From: Myxococcales bacterium 68-20
Lineage (GTDB): Bacteria > Myxococcota_A > Polyangia > Polyangiales > Polyangiaceae
Reading direction: 5' to 3'
Assembly (NCBI GenBank): GCA_001899635.1
Contig: MKVQ01000014.1
Location: 1,881-45,890 of the forward strand
Length of the DNA: 44,010 nt
This document shows, piece after piece, positions 37,635 through 44,010 of the stretch; the first letter of the stretch is position 1; each line of letters opens with the position of its first letter. The notes under the pieces were generated by a model. It did no database searches, was not told where the DNA came from, and saw nothing but the letters and a program-made list of their open reading frames with translations. The position numbers and the translations under genes are program-made.

Positions 37635-38630
37635 CTAAGGACGGGCGGCCATGAAGATGTCCATCGTGCCCGCGCGGTCGCTCGTGAAGTACATGCGACA
37701 GCCGTCGCGGGAGAGCCATGCCGGGCGGTCTTCGGCGGTGGAGCTCAGCTCCGTCACCGGCGTCGGCGTTCCGAATGCAGCCTGGAGGCTCGGTCGCTTC
37801 GCGATCCAGATGTCGCTGCCACCCAGGCCGCCGGGGCGATCGGTCCCGAAGTAGATCGTCAGTCCATCTGCCGACAAGGCGACGCCCGCTTCGTTGTTGG
37901 ACGATTGGAGCTCGGTCACGAGGGTAGGGTCCTGGTATGCGCCGATGTTGTCGCGCACGCTCCGGAACAGGTGCCGCGTGATCCCTCCGAGCCGCTCCGA
38001 CGTGAACCAGAGCTCGGCGCCGTCGTGCATCACCGATGGATACACCTCGACCCGGTTCGTGTTCACTCGTCCGAGCTTCCGGGCGTTGCTGAACGGAGCA
38101 GTGATGACCGCACGTGACGCGGTGTAGATGTCTGCCTCGTCGCCGATCTCACCGGCGTAGAAGATCGCCAGGCCGTCGTCCGTGATCGTCGGAGTGACGA
38201 CCGCCGCGACGTTCAGGCCTTGCTGGAGCTCGGTGACCGGGGTGGGGGCGGAGAACGCAGCTGTCCGCGAAGCGCGCGTCGCGACGACGATGGTCCGGTT
38301 GGTGAGGTCCACCGTGCGCTCGAACACCATCGTGAGCTCGTCGGCGGTGAGAGACGGGGCGTCCTCCAACCCCGAGCTGTTCACCGGTCCGTCGAGCGCC
38401 TTCGGGGGCCCGAACGGACGCGTCGGATCGCACGCCGCCGAAGGCGCGTCCTCGCGCGTCATGCCGTCCTCGCGCGCCGTCGCGTCTCGATTCGAGTCGC
38501 GGTTCCCGGCGTCGTCGTCGTCGCGCTCGGTCGCTCCCGTCACTCTCTCGAAGTCGCCGAAACCTACGATCGCATTGCATGCGACGAGCGCCGTCGATCC
38601 GGCCAGCATGAGTCGCTGGAGCGCTCGCAT
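37635..38630 (-). CDS. PD40/TolB-type beta-propeller lipoprotein
   Basis: 331 residues. The signal peptide (MRALQRLMLAGSTALVAC) ends in a lipobox. After an acidic region (RDDDDAGNRDSNRDATARED) the chain repeats a WD40-like PD40 pattern: APSLTADELTMVFERT, VTPTITDDGLAIFYAGE, YPSVMHDGAELWFTSERLGG, GVALSADGLTIYFGTDRPGGLGGSDIWIAKR and RPAWLSRDGCRMYFTSDRAGTMDIFMA. Each unit carries the D-G-x-x-(I/L)-(Y/W)-F-x-(S/T) core. This forms a small propeller exposed at the cell surface or in the periplasm. TolB itself has an additional N-terminal domain and no lipobox, so this is not TolB. Such lipoproteins are frequent in Myxococcota; the ligand is unknown. Divergent from an unrecognised membrane protein gene. 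Confidence 0.85.
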   Translation of the reverse strand: MRALQRLMLAGSTALVACNAIVGFGDFERVTGATERDDDDAGNRDSNRDATAREDGMTREDAPSAACDPTRPFGPPKALDGPVNSSGLEDAPSLTADELTMVFERTVDLTNRTIVVATRASRTAAFSAPTPVTELQQGLNVAAVVTPTITDDGLAIFYAGEIGDEADIYTASRAVITAPFSNARKLGRVNTNRVEVYPSVMHDGAELWFTSERLGGITRHLFRSVRDNIGAYQDPTLVTELQSSNNEAGVALSADGLTIYFGTDRPGGLGGSDIWIAKRPSLQAAFGTPTPVTELSSTAEDRPAWLSRDGCRMYFTSDRAGTMDIFMAARP

Positions 38631-38761
38631 GTCCTGTACGTTAGCCGATGACGCGCGCGGTTGGAGGAGGTAGTGCCGGCCTTCGTTCCGCGGATGGAGC
38701 GAACGTCGCGGGGGCTCATTCGCGCTGGCTCGTCCGATAAGGAGCGCCCGCGTTCCGTACG

Positions 38762-40036
38762 GTGTACTTTGTGGTGGTGACCCATCCGAACGACGCGGAT
38801 GAGGAAGAGGAGGGGACGGCGGTCGACGTTCATGTCGACATGCCGTCGGTGATCACGGCGTCGGTCGAGACGGCGGTGCGCGGGGTGCCGCCCGACGCTC
38901 GGCTGGTGACGAGCCCGCACGACCTGCGTGCTCCGGCGACTCCGATGGTCCAGACGCCTGCTCGCGTGCCTGCGGGCTCGGGTGAGGGCGAAGACGAGGA
39001 CAGGTCGCTCTCGCTCGTCACGCCTTTCTTCGACTCGGAGCGAATGGCGAGCGTCGAGCGCGCGATCTCCAACGCCAGCACCGAGCATTCCCCAGCGCTG
39101 GAAGAGCCGGACACGCGTGTGCTCGGCGGCCAGCGGAGCCCCGCCGACGACGAGGGCGACACGACACTCCTCCGAGGTGGCGAGCCCGGCGGAAGGGCGG
39201 CCGACGACGAGAAGACACTCGACCCCCGCGCAGCTCTCTCGGCGAAGGAGCCGAGCGCGCAGACGGCGTCGCCGGCGAGGCCGCATGGCGAGAGCGTGAG
39301 CGCGCGCGACGAGGCCGTGGCGAGCGGGCTGCCTCCGATGCGGCCACGCTTCGATTCGGAGGCGGCAGGGCAATGGGCTCCCTGGCACGAGCAACCCGAA
39401 GAGGCGCGCGCGGCTCTCAGCGGGATCGTGTCGCCGGTCAGCTCCGGGACGGAGGTCCTTCCGCGGAGCACGGTTCAACAAGCGTTCAACCTCCTCAAGG
39501 CACCCGAGACCAGCCTCGCGCCCGAGCCGCGCTCGTCACCGCGAGCGTTCCCCGTCACGCAGACTCCCTCGCACCCGCTCGAGCCACCGTCGCGCGACCC
39601 GGTGCGGCCGGTCGAGCCGACGAGCTCGCGCTCCAGGAGCGGGATGAGAGCGACGCCGTCGTCGACGGCGAAGCGCAGCATGTCTCCCGTCGCAGTGTTC
39701 TTCATCGCGTTCCTCGTGACGACCGCCGTGTTCGGGGGTGCGGTCGCTGCGCGATGGTTCGGCTGGTTCTCGTTCCGAGCGTCCGGGGCCCCCGCGACCA
39801 CGCCCGCGGCGCCCGCGACGGAGAGCGGAGCGCCTCGAGTGAGCCAAGCGCCTCCGGCGAGCCAAGCGCCTCCGGCGAGCCATGCGTTCCCGGCGAGCGG
39901 CGCGCCCTCGGCGAGTGACGCGGCGTCGGCCTCCGGCACTGCTGCGGCTCCGGCCCCCTCGGCGAGCTCTTCGCGCACCAGGAGGCCGGGCGGAGTCACG
40001 CGGCCGCGCGGTTCTCCGCGGCCGCCGCGTCCCTGA
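38762..40036 (+). CDS. Unrecognised single-pass membrane protein with long disordered tail
   Basis: Up to 424 residues; the GTG at 38762 is the first of four close GTG codons and the true start is uncertain. About 310 residues are low-complexity, polar and acidic (EDEDRSLSLVTPFF, DDEKTLDPRAALSA). One helix (SPVAVFFIAFLVTTAVFGGAVAARWFGWF) follows near 305-335. The C-terminus is Ala/Pro/Ser-rich repeat and ends in a basic Pro-rich tail (TRRPGGVTRPRGSPRPPRP). The N-terminal tail would be cytoplasmic by positive-inside logic (basic residues SRSRSGMRATPSSTAKRS just before the helix). No catalytic motif is visible. Myxobacterial genomes hold many such proteins. It might be a substrate or scaffold of the kinases in the area. 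Confidence 0.6.
   Translation: MYFVVVTHPNDADEEEEGTAVDVHVDMPSVITASVETAVRGVPPDARLVTSPHDLRAPATPMVQTPARVPAGSGEGEDEDRSLSLVTPFFDSERMASVERAISNASTEHSPALEEPDTRVLGGQRSPADDEGDTTLLRGGEPGGRAADDEKTLDPRAALSAKEPSAQTASPARPHGESVSARDEAVASGLPPMRPRFDSEAAGQWAPWHEQPEEARAALSGIVSPVSSGTEVLPRSTVQQAFNLLKAPETSLAPEPRSSPRAFPVTQTPSHPLEPPSRDPVRPVEPTSSRSRSGMRATPSSTAKRSMSPVAVFFIAFLVTTAVFGGAVAARWFGWFSFRASGAPATTPAAPATESGAPRVSQAPPASQAPPASHAFPASGAPSASDAASASGTAAAPAPSASSSRTRRPGGVTRPRGSPRPPRP
39841..39912 (+). repeat. 18-base tandem repeats (Ser-Gln-Ala-Pro-Pro-Ala)
   Basis: GAGCCAAGCGCCTCCGGC occurs twice exactly at 39841-39876, followed by two diverged copies. It encodes an Ala/Pro/Ser hexapeptide repeat in the C-terminal tail of the membrane protein. 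Confidence 0.8.
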
Positions 40037-40045
40037 AGGAGCTCG

Positions 40046-41464
40046 TCACGGGACGATCTGCTGGCAGGTCGGGAAGAACGCCTTCGCGACGGAGTTCCCG
40101 TTCAGTGTCGTGCAGAGATCGACGCAGAGGTTCGACCCGCTCCTGCCCTTGCAGCACTCGTTGATCGCCTGGAAGAGCGGCGTAGCGCCCTCGATCCCCG
40201 GTCCGCACGTCGCCGCGTTCTGTTTCGTCGCGAAGCACGCGAGCGCCGCCGCGTCGGCCTGCGTCGTCGCGCCGGCCTGGCACCGCTGCACGCAGCCTGC
40301 GCAGCTCGTCTGGGTGAAGCCGACCTTCGAGAGCTCCGCCTGGAGCGATGGGCCCACGGTTCGGTTCTCCACGGCGCAGTCGGCGAAGAGCTGACACGAT
40401 TCCATGCATCCTGCACGGGTCGTTGGCGCGCACGTCATGGCGGGCAAGGGCGCAAGCTCGTAGGGGGCGGCGGAGCATGCCGCCTTCGAGCCAGCCGGGA
40501 GCGAGGGAAGCGAGAGCGATGAGACGGGCGTGCCCTTCGGCCGGGAGAGCAGGAGATCGATGAACCAGTCGTTGAGCGGCAGCCAGGCGTGGCCGAGGTT
40601 GTCGCCGCGGCAACGCGCGTGGGCGATGTTCGCCTCGGCGGCGTAGAACTTCGATGCGAGAGAGGCCTGCTCGACGAAGCTGAACGCGGGCACGCTCACG
40701 CCGTTCGGCGTGGTGCCCCTGTACGTGTCGTTGTCTCCGCCCCATGTCACGACGACGAGCATCGGGTCGAGCGGTCCCTTCGCGTCGGACGCGGTGAAGT
40801 CGAAGACGCCCGATCCGACGATGCCACCTGCGAGGATCTTCGAGCGGCTCCTGAGGAGGCGGTTGGTGAAGATCCCGCCGGCGGAATGCCCCGTCGCGAA
40901 GACCCGGTTTTTGTCGACCGCGTAGTGAGCCGCCGTGCAGCTGAGGAGGCGATCGAACAGCTCGACGTCTGCGTTCGGTGCCGACTCGGTTCCGGGCGCA
41001 CGCATCGCGTCCCAGACCGGCCAGAAGGTGCCGTTGCCGGCGGCATCGGGAGCGACGACGATGAAGCCCTTCGCCGCGAAGTCGGCGAGCTTCGCCCGGG
41101 CGATGAACTTCGGGCCGGTCTCGGTGGTGCCGTGGAACGCGAAGAGCAGGGGCCGCGGTCCGGTGAACGAGTCGGGCGGGAGGAGGAGATGAAACGTTCG
41201 GCTCTGGCCGCCGGCGGAGAATCCCGTGTTGACGCCGGCCTTCGGGCCGTTGCCGGCGCCTTCGAACGGGGCAGGGCATGCCGCTCCCGGATCTCCTGCG
41301 TCGATCGCCTCTGCGTCGCCGCCGTCGGGGAGCGCGCTGTTCGGCCCGCCGTTGCTTCCGCTCGATCCCTTGGAGCCGTCCGGTGAGACGGCGTCATTCG
41401 TCGTCGAGCATGCGACGGCGGCGAGCGCCACGACGAGCGCTGGGAGGAGGCAACGTGCGTGCAC
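40046..41464 (-). CDS. PHB-depolymerase-like (LpqC) esterase lipoprotein with cysteine-rich C-terminus
   Basis: 472 residues with signal sequence and lipobox (MHARCLLPALVVALAAVAC), then a Ser/Gly/Asp linker. The catalytic part (~75-330) is an alpha/beta hydrolase of the poly(3-hydroxybutyrate) depolymerase/feruloyl esterase group. It has FHLLLPPDSFTGPRPLLFAFHGTTETG (oxyanion loop HG), the serine nucleophile in ATGHSAGGIFTNRLL near residue 193, the Asp region VVVTWGGDNDTY and the His region RCRGDNLGHAWLP. The last ~125 residues contain about 14 cysteines in CxxxC spacing (CMESCQLFADCAVEN, CAGCVQRCQAG, CCKGRSGSNLCVDLC). That tail is not typical of LpqC. The substrate could be polyester, feruloyl ester or similar. 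The cysteine-rich part may be a separate binding module. Confidence 0.85.
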   Translation of the reverse strand: MHARCLLPALVVALAAVACSTTNDAVSPDGSKGSSGSNGGPNSALPDGGDAEAIDAGDPGAACPAPFEGAGNGPKAGVNTGFSAGGQSRTFHLLLPPDSFTGPRPLLFAFHGTTETGPKFIARAKLADFAAKGFIVVAPDAAGNGTFWPVWDAMRAPGTESAPNADVELFDRLLSCTAAHYAVDKNRVFATGHSAGGIFTNRLLRSRSKILAGGIVGSGVFDFTASDAKGPLDPMLVVVTWGGDNDTYRGTTPNGVSVPAFSFVEQASLASKFYAAEANIAHARCRGDNLGHAWLPLNDWFIDLLLSRPKGTPVSSLSLPSLPAGSKAACSAAPYELAPLPAMTCAPTTRAGCMESCQLFADCAVENRTVGPSLQAELSKVGFTQTSCAGCVQRCQAGATTQADAAALACFATKQNAATCGPGIEGATPLFQAINECCKGRSGSNLCVDLCTTLNGNSVAKAFFPTCQQIVP

Positions 41465-41514
41465 GACGTTGGGCTAGCACAACCGGTCGGTCATGCCGCT
41501 GCGTTCGTCACCGA

Positions 41515-42675
41515 TCAGCGACGCGGGAGCATCCCGCGCCGCGGCGTATCGAATCGGGTCGATTGGAACAGCTCCTCGTACGGCACGTCCCCCGCGGCGC
41601 GAGAGAAGCGACGCGTCTCGTCGTCGGTCGCGAGGGACGGCTCGACCAGGACGCTCGCTTCGGTAGCGGGAGCCGTCTCGTCGAAACCGAGCTCGCGTCG
41701 CATCACGATGCCCGAAGGACGGAACCGTGTGCTCTCCGCCTTGGGCTCCGGCTCCGTCGGGACCGGGGCGCCGTCGACGTCGCGGCTCGAGTCGTCAGTC
41801 GACGAGTCGGTGTCGAGCTCGATCTCGACGAGGTCTCGCGCGCTGAGCAGCACAGCGAGCTGCTCGGATCGCGTGAACGCCGTCGTGATGACGTGAAGCT
41901 CGGAGTCGTCCGGGCCCGGCTCGGAGTCGCCCTTCACCAGCATGAGCGCGGCGATCCCGTCGAGGGATTGGTCGACCGCGTCGGTGCTCGGTTGAGGCGG
42001 CGGAGGCTTGCGCATGAGCGCGTCGAGCTCCGACTCGGCCTCGGCGGCTTCCGAGTCGATCGATCGCGTGGAGTCGGTGACGACGGCGATCTCGCCGCTC
42101 GCCTCCGGGGGGAGTGGCGCGACCTCGTCAGCGCGAATGGTCCGTGCGGGAGCCGCCGGCTCCTCCGCGGCGCTGATCTCTTGGACCGAGCCATCGGCGT
42201 CCGCGACGACATCACGGGCGAGCGCGGCGATGACGTCGTCGAGCTCGGGGGCGTCCTCGTTCGATGCCGGCGATGACTGCCCGGGCTCGACCTCCGCGCC
42301 CGAGGCGGCGTCTTCACCCACGCCGTCGAGGTCCGGCGACGAGAGCGTGCAGACGGCGGACTCCCTGGCGGCGAACGCCGCTTCGCTCGGCGCATCGAGC
42401 CGCTCGAACGACGTGACCGGGCCGAAGCGCGCGAGGGCAACACGTCCGTCGGTGACGAGCGCGAAGAGGAGGTTCGTGCCGATGCGCGGCTCGTGGCCCA
42501 TGAACCCAGGCGTCTCGCGATCGAGCGTGGCCACGAAGCGCGCGCCGACGCAGCGCTTCGCCGCGACGACCGTGACGTCCGTCGCGTCGACCTTCGGGAC
42601 GACCCAGCGACAGACGCCGTCGCCGTCGAGCAGGAGGGCACAGCGCTCGGAGTGGACGATGTAGGACAGATCCAC
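41515..42675 (-). CDS. Unrecognised protein with compact N-terminal domain and acidic tail
   Basis: 386 residues from the GTG at 42675; 21 further in-frame residues upstream look non-conserved. The first ~95 residues are ordered-looking (DLSYIVHSERCALLLDGDGVCRWVVPK, APTQR-free core with KRCVGARFVATLDRETPGFMG, IGTNLLFALVTDGRVALARFGPV). The rest is long, acidic and Ser/Ala/Glu-rich with no hydrophobic helix, ending in Arg-rich PRRGMLPRR. It has no signal peptide. I do not recognise a family. The opening sequence of about 95 residues could be a small binding or regulatory domain found in Myxococcota; the remainder is probably disordered. It lies between the crotonase and the esterase genes on the same strand. 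Confidence 0.55.
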   Translation of the reverse strand: MDLSYIVHSERCALLLDGDGVCRWVVPKVDATDVTVVAAKRCVGARFVATLDRETPGFMGHEPRIGTNLLFALVTDGRVALARFGPVTSFERLDAPSEAAFAARESAVCTLSSPDLDGVGEDAASGAEVEPGQSSPASNEDAPELDDVIAALARDVVADADGSVQEISAAEEPAAPARTIRADEVAPLPPEASGEIAVVTDSTRSIDSEAAEAESELDALMRKPPPPQPSTDAVDQSLDGIAALMLVKGDSEPGPDDSELHVITTAFTRSEQLAVLLSARDLVEIELDTDSSTDDSSRDVDGAPVPTEPEPKAESTRFRPSGIVMRRELGFDETAPATEASVLVEPSLATDDETRRFSRAAGDVPYEELFQSTRFDTPRRGMLPRR

Positions 42676-42714
42676 GCAAGGTCGGTATGAGCCGTGAATG
42701 CCTCTTCCGCAAGG

Positions 42715-42749
42715 ATGAGCGCCGGATTTCTCGTGCAACCGGCGCTCAT
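42715..42749. other. 11-base perfect inverted repeat upstream of the unknown gene
   Basis: ATGAGCGCCGG (42715-42725) and CCGGCGCTCAT (42739-42749) with 13 spacer bases, about 40 bases before the GTG at 42675 on the minus strand. It may be a transcription-factor operator or an RNA hairpin in the crotonase trailer. Confidence 0.55.
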
Positions 42750-42802
42750 TCCAACTCCGTCCGAAAATTCAACGAGGGCTGGAGGCCCACCTCTGCGGGT
42801 GG

Positions 42803-42820
42803 TTGGGGCGCGAGCCCCAA
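42803..42820. terminator. Hairpin with GCGA loop after the crotonase gene
   Basis: TTGGGGC-GCGA-GCCCCAA, a perfect 7-base stem, 20 bases beyond the crotonase stop on the minus strand. It is well placed for transcription termination, but no U-tract follows. Confidence 0.45.
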
Positions 42821-42839
42821 GCTCGTTCCGGGCCGAAGG

Positions 42840-43541
42840 TCACCCCTTCGGGAGGAGGAGCGACATGTCCTCGGAGAGCGTCGCGCGGATGTGAGCGATC
42901 GTCTTGCCGCGAAGGCGCGCCTTCGTCGCCTCGAAGGCGGGACGCGCGAGGCCGGCGAGGCGCTTCGCTTCTTCCTTGGCGACCGCGAGGATCGCGTCGG
43001 GCGCCGCGGTCGCGTCGAGGTAGCCGACCTTGACAGCCTCCGCCGGATCGTAAATCCGAGCGAGCAGCGTCGCGTGCGTCAACGCCTGCGGCGTGAGGCG
43101 GTCGCGCGCGATCTCCATCGCGAGGATGGGCACCGGCATGCCGATCGCGACCTCGTTGAGGCCGATCCGGAACGCGCCCTCCGCGCCGATGCGCATGTCG
43201 CCCGTGAGGAGGACGAGCGCGCCGCCTGCCAGCGCGTGACCGGAGCACGCGATCACCAGGGGCACCTTCGCGCCGTAGAGCTTCATCAGCATGTCGGCGC
43301 CGCGCTCGAGCAGCGCCATGGCAGCCTCGGGGCTCTGCATCATCACGCGCAGATCGAAGCCGGCGCAGAAGCGATCGGGGCGGCCGGTGAGGACCATCGC
43401 GCTCGCCTCTTTCTCCGCGCGCGCGAGCGCGTCGACGAGACTGTCGATCATCGTGTCCGAGAGCGCGTTCGCTTTGCCGTCGTCCATGCGAACGACCGCG
43501 ATGTTGTCTTCGAGCGTGTAGGTGAGGACGTCGCTTGCCAT
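42840..43541 (-). CDS. Enoyl-CoA hydratase/isomerase family (crotonase) protein
   Basis: 233 residues, slightly shorter than typical crotonases (~260). The start at 43541 is ATG. It opens ASDVLTYTLEDNIAVVRMDDGKANALSDTMIDSLVDAL, and the oxyanion-hole segments FCAGFDLRVM and IACSGHALAGGALVLLTGDMRIG are present. They are followed by the shape-defining LNEVAIGMPVPILAM. In hydratases two glutamates sit near these positions. Here the first is not evident and the second region reads NEVAIGMP, so the reaction (hydratase, isomerase or hydrolase) cannot be fixed. It acts on an acyl-CoA by family knowledge. The divergent gene is a lipoprotein; no other beta-oxidation enzyme is adjacent. Confidence 0.9.
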   Translation of the reverse strand: MASDVLTYTLEDNIAVVRMDDGKANALSDTMIDSLVDALARAEKEASAMVLTGRPDRFCAGFDLRVMMQSPEAAMALLERGADMLMKLYGAKVPLVIACSGHALAGGALVLLTGDMRIGAEGAFRIGLNEVAIGMPVPILAMEIARDRLTPQALTHATLLARIYDPAEAVKVGYLDATAAPDAILAVAKEEAKRLAGLARPAFEATKARLRGKTIAHIRATLSEDMSLLLPKG

Positions 43542-43716
43542 CGGGAGGCACCGTAACCGATCCGACGAAGCGGTGGCCGCGCTGCACCGTGCTGGTGGAT
43601 CCCGGCTCCCTCACGAGCGTGCTGCCTCGCGGAGGGGCGCTCCTGGAACTAGCCGGAATTGCTGAGGTCACTCCCAGCGATTTCAGTGGTGCGATGTGTG
43701 CAGAAGTGGGTTCTGC

Positions 43717-44010
43717 ATGAAGCGCCAGATCTTCGCCCTGCTCTTCTCCCTCGGGACCATCACCGCGCTCGCGGCCGGCTGCTCGGCAGAGGCGGTCGAC
43801 GAGGACACGGCGACGGAGGACGACGAGCTCCGGCGCTTCCGTCCGAACGGAGAGAACGGCGGCGAGACGCTCCCCACGCAGACGAGCATCAACGGCTTCT
43901 ACATCGGCGGCTACGAGTACTGGCCTTACAAGGAGGCGCAGCCGCTCTACCCCGAGAAGATCCAGTGGGGGTTCTCGGCCGGGAGCGATCCGGCGCGCCT
44001 CTGCATGGCC
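43717..44010 (+). CDS. Lipoprotein, 5' part only (cut by window end)
   Basis: 98 codons are visible from the ATG at 43717 and the frame is still open at the window edge. The signal peptide MKRQIFALLFSLGTITALAAGC ends in a lipobox (LAAGC). An acidic stretch (VDEDTATEDDELRRF) follows, then an aromatic-rich segment (NGFYIGGYEYWPYKEAQPLYPEKIQWGFSAG). The visible part is too short for a family call. It is divergent from the crotonase gene, with 175 bases between, in which I see no clear promoter. Confidence 0.8.
   Translation, partial: MKRQIFALLFSLGTITALAAGCSAEAVDEDTATEDDELRRFRPNGENGGETLPTQTSINGFYIGGYEYWPYKEAQPLYPEKIQWGFSAGSDPARLCMA

Noticed and set aside
43620-43680. Sigma-54 promoter (TGGAAC...TTGCT) before the last lipoprotein
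   Set aside because: Nine bases separate the two elements instead of five, so the spacing is wrong.

Overview
The window is very GC-rich DNA with strong C/G preference at third codon positions. Several traits point to a deltaproteobacterial-grade organism of the phylum Myxococcota (Polyangia-like is my inference): an RHS protein, two Hanks-type Ser/Thr kinases with accessory domains, a PATAN/DUF4388 domain, many lipoproteins, a multiheme cytochrome fused to a nucleotidase-like domain, and a receiver-GAF-HD-GYP regulator. No rRNA, tRNA or CRISPR array was seen.

Region 1 (1-5970) is the accessory part. It holds the 3' end of an RHS/YD-repeat gene. This ends in a C10 homopolymer that separates the RHS core from a cysteine-rich C-terminal tail in another frame. 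Next come a lower-GC gene resembling DUF1835 proteins (candidate immunity or accessory protein) and an unrecognised small gene. They are followed by a decayed serine-recombinase/IS66-transposase pair and a VapBC-type toxin-antitoxin pair with a likely operator palindrome.

Region 2 (5970-15110) is chromosomal-looking: an outer-membrane barrel, a CPBP intramembrane protease, a PepSY/FTP-like lipoprotein, glnE (glutamine synthetase adenylyltransferase) and a very large Asp-box lipoprotein. Region 3 (15240-22520) holds a CD225/dispanin-like protein with a Gly/Pro/Tyr-rich tail, divergent from DUF2752 and a zinc-ribbon Ser/Thr kinase. It continues with a second CPBP protease, the HD-GYP regulator and guaB.

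Region 4 (22680-31100) holds a YcaQ-like winged-helix protein with foreign-looking leucine codon use, a glyoxalase-fold protein, and a NhaR-like LysR regulator divergent from a DUF1275 membrane protein. After these come a small lipoprotein, lipB, a TPR protein and an M23 peptidase whose 3' end is tandemly duplicated. Region 5 (31116-44010) starts with a UshA-like/tetraheme cytochrome fusion divergent from a kinase-GYF-PATAN protein. It then has tesB, a LEA14/WHy lipoprotein, a phosphonatase-like HAD hydrolase, a PD40-type propeller lipoprotein, two lineage-specific unknowns, a PHB-depolymerase-like esterase, a crotonase, and the first 98 codons of another lipoprotein.

I see no single unmistakable new system. 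The best candidates for a second look are the RHS C-tract with its downstream genes, the CD225-DUF2752-kinase cluster, the cytochrome fusion/PATAN-kinase divergent pair, and the triplicated 3' end of the M23 gene.
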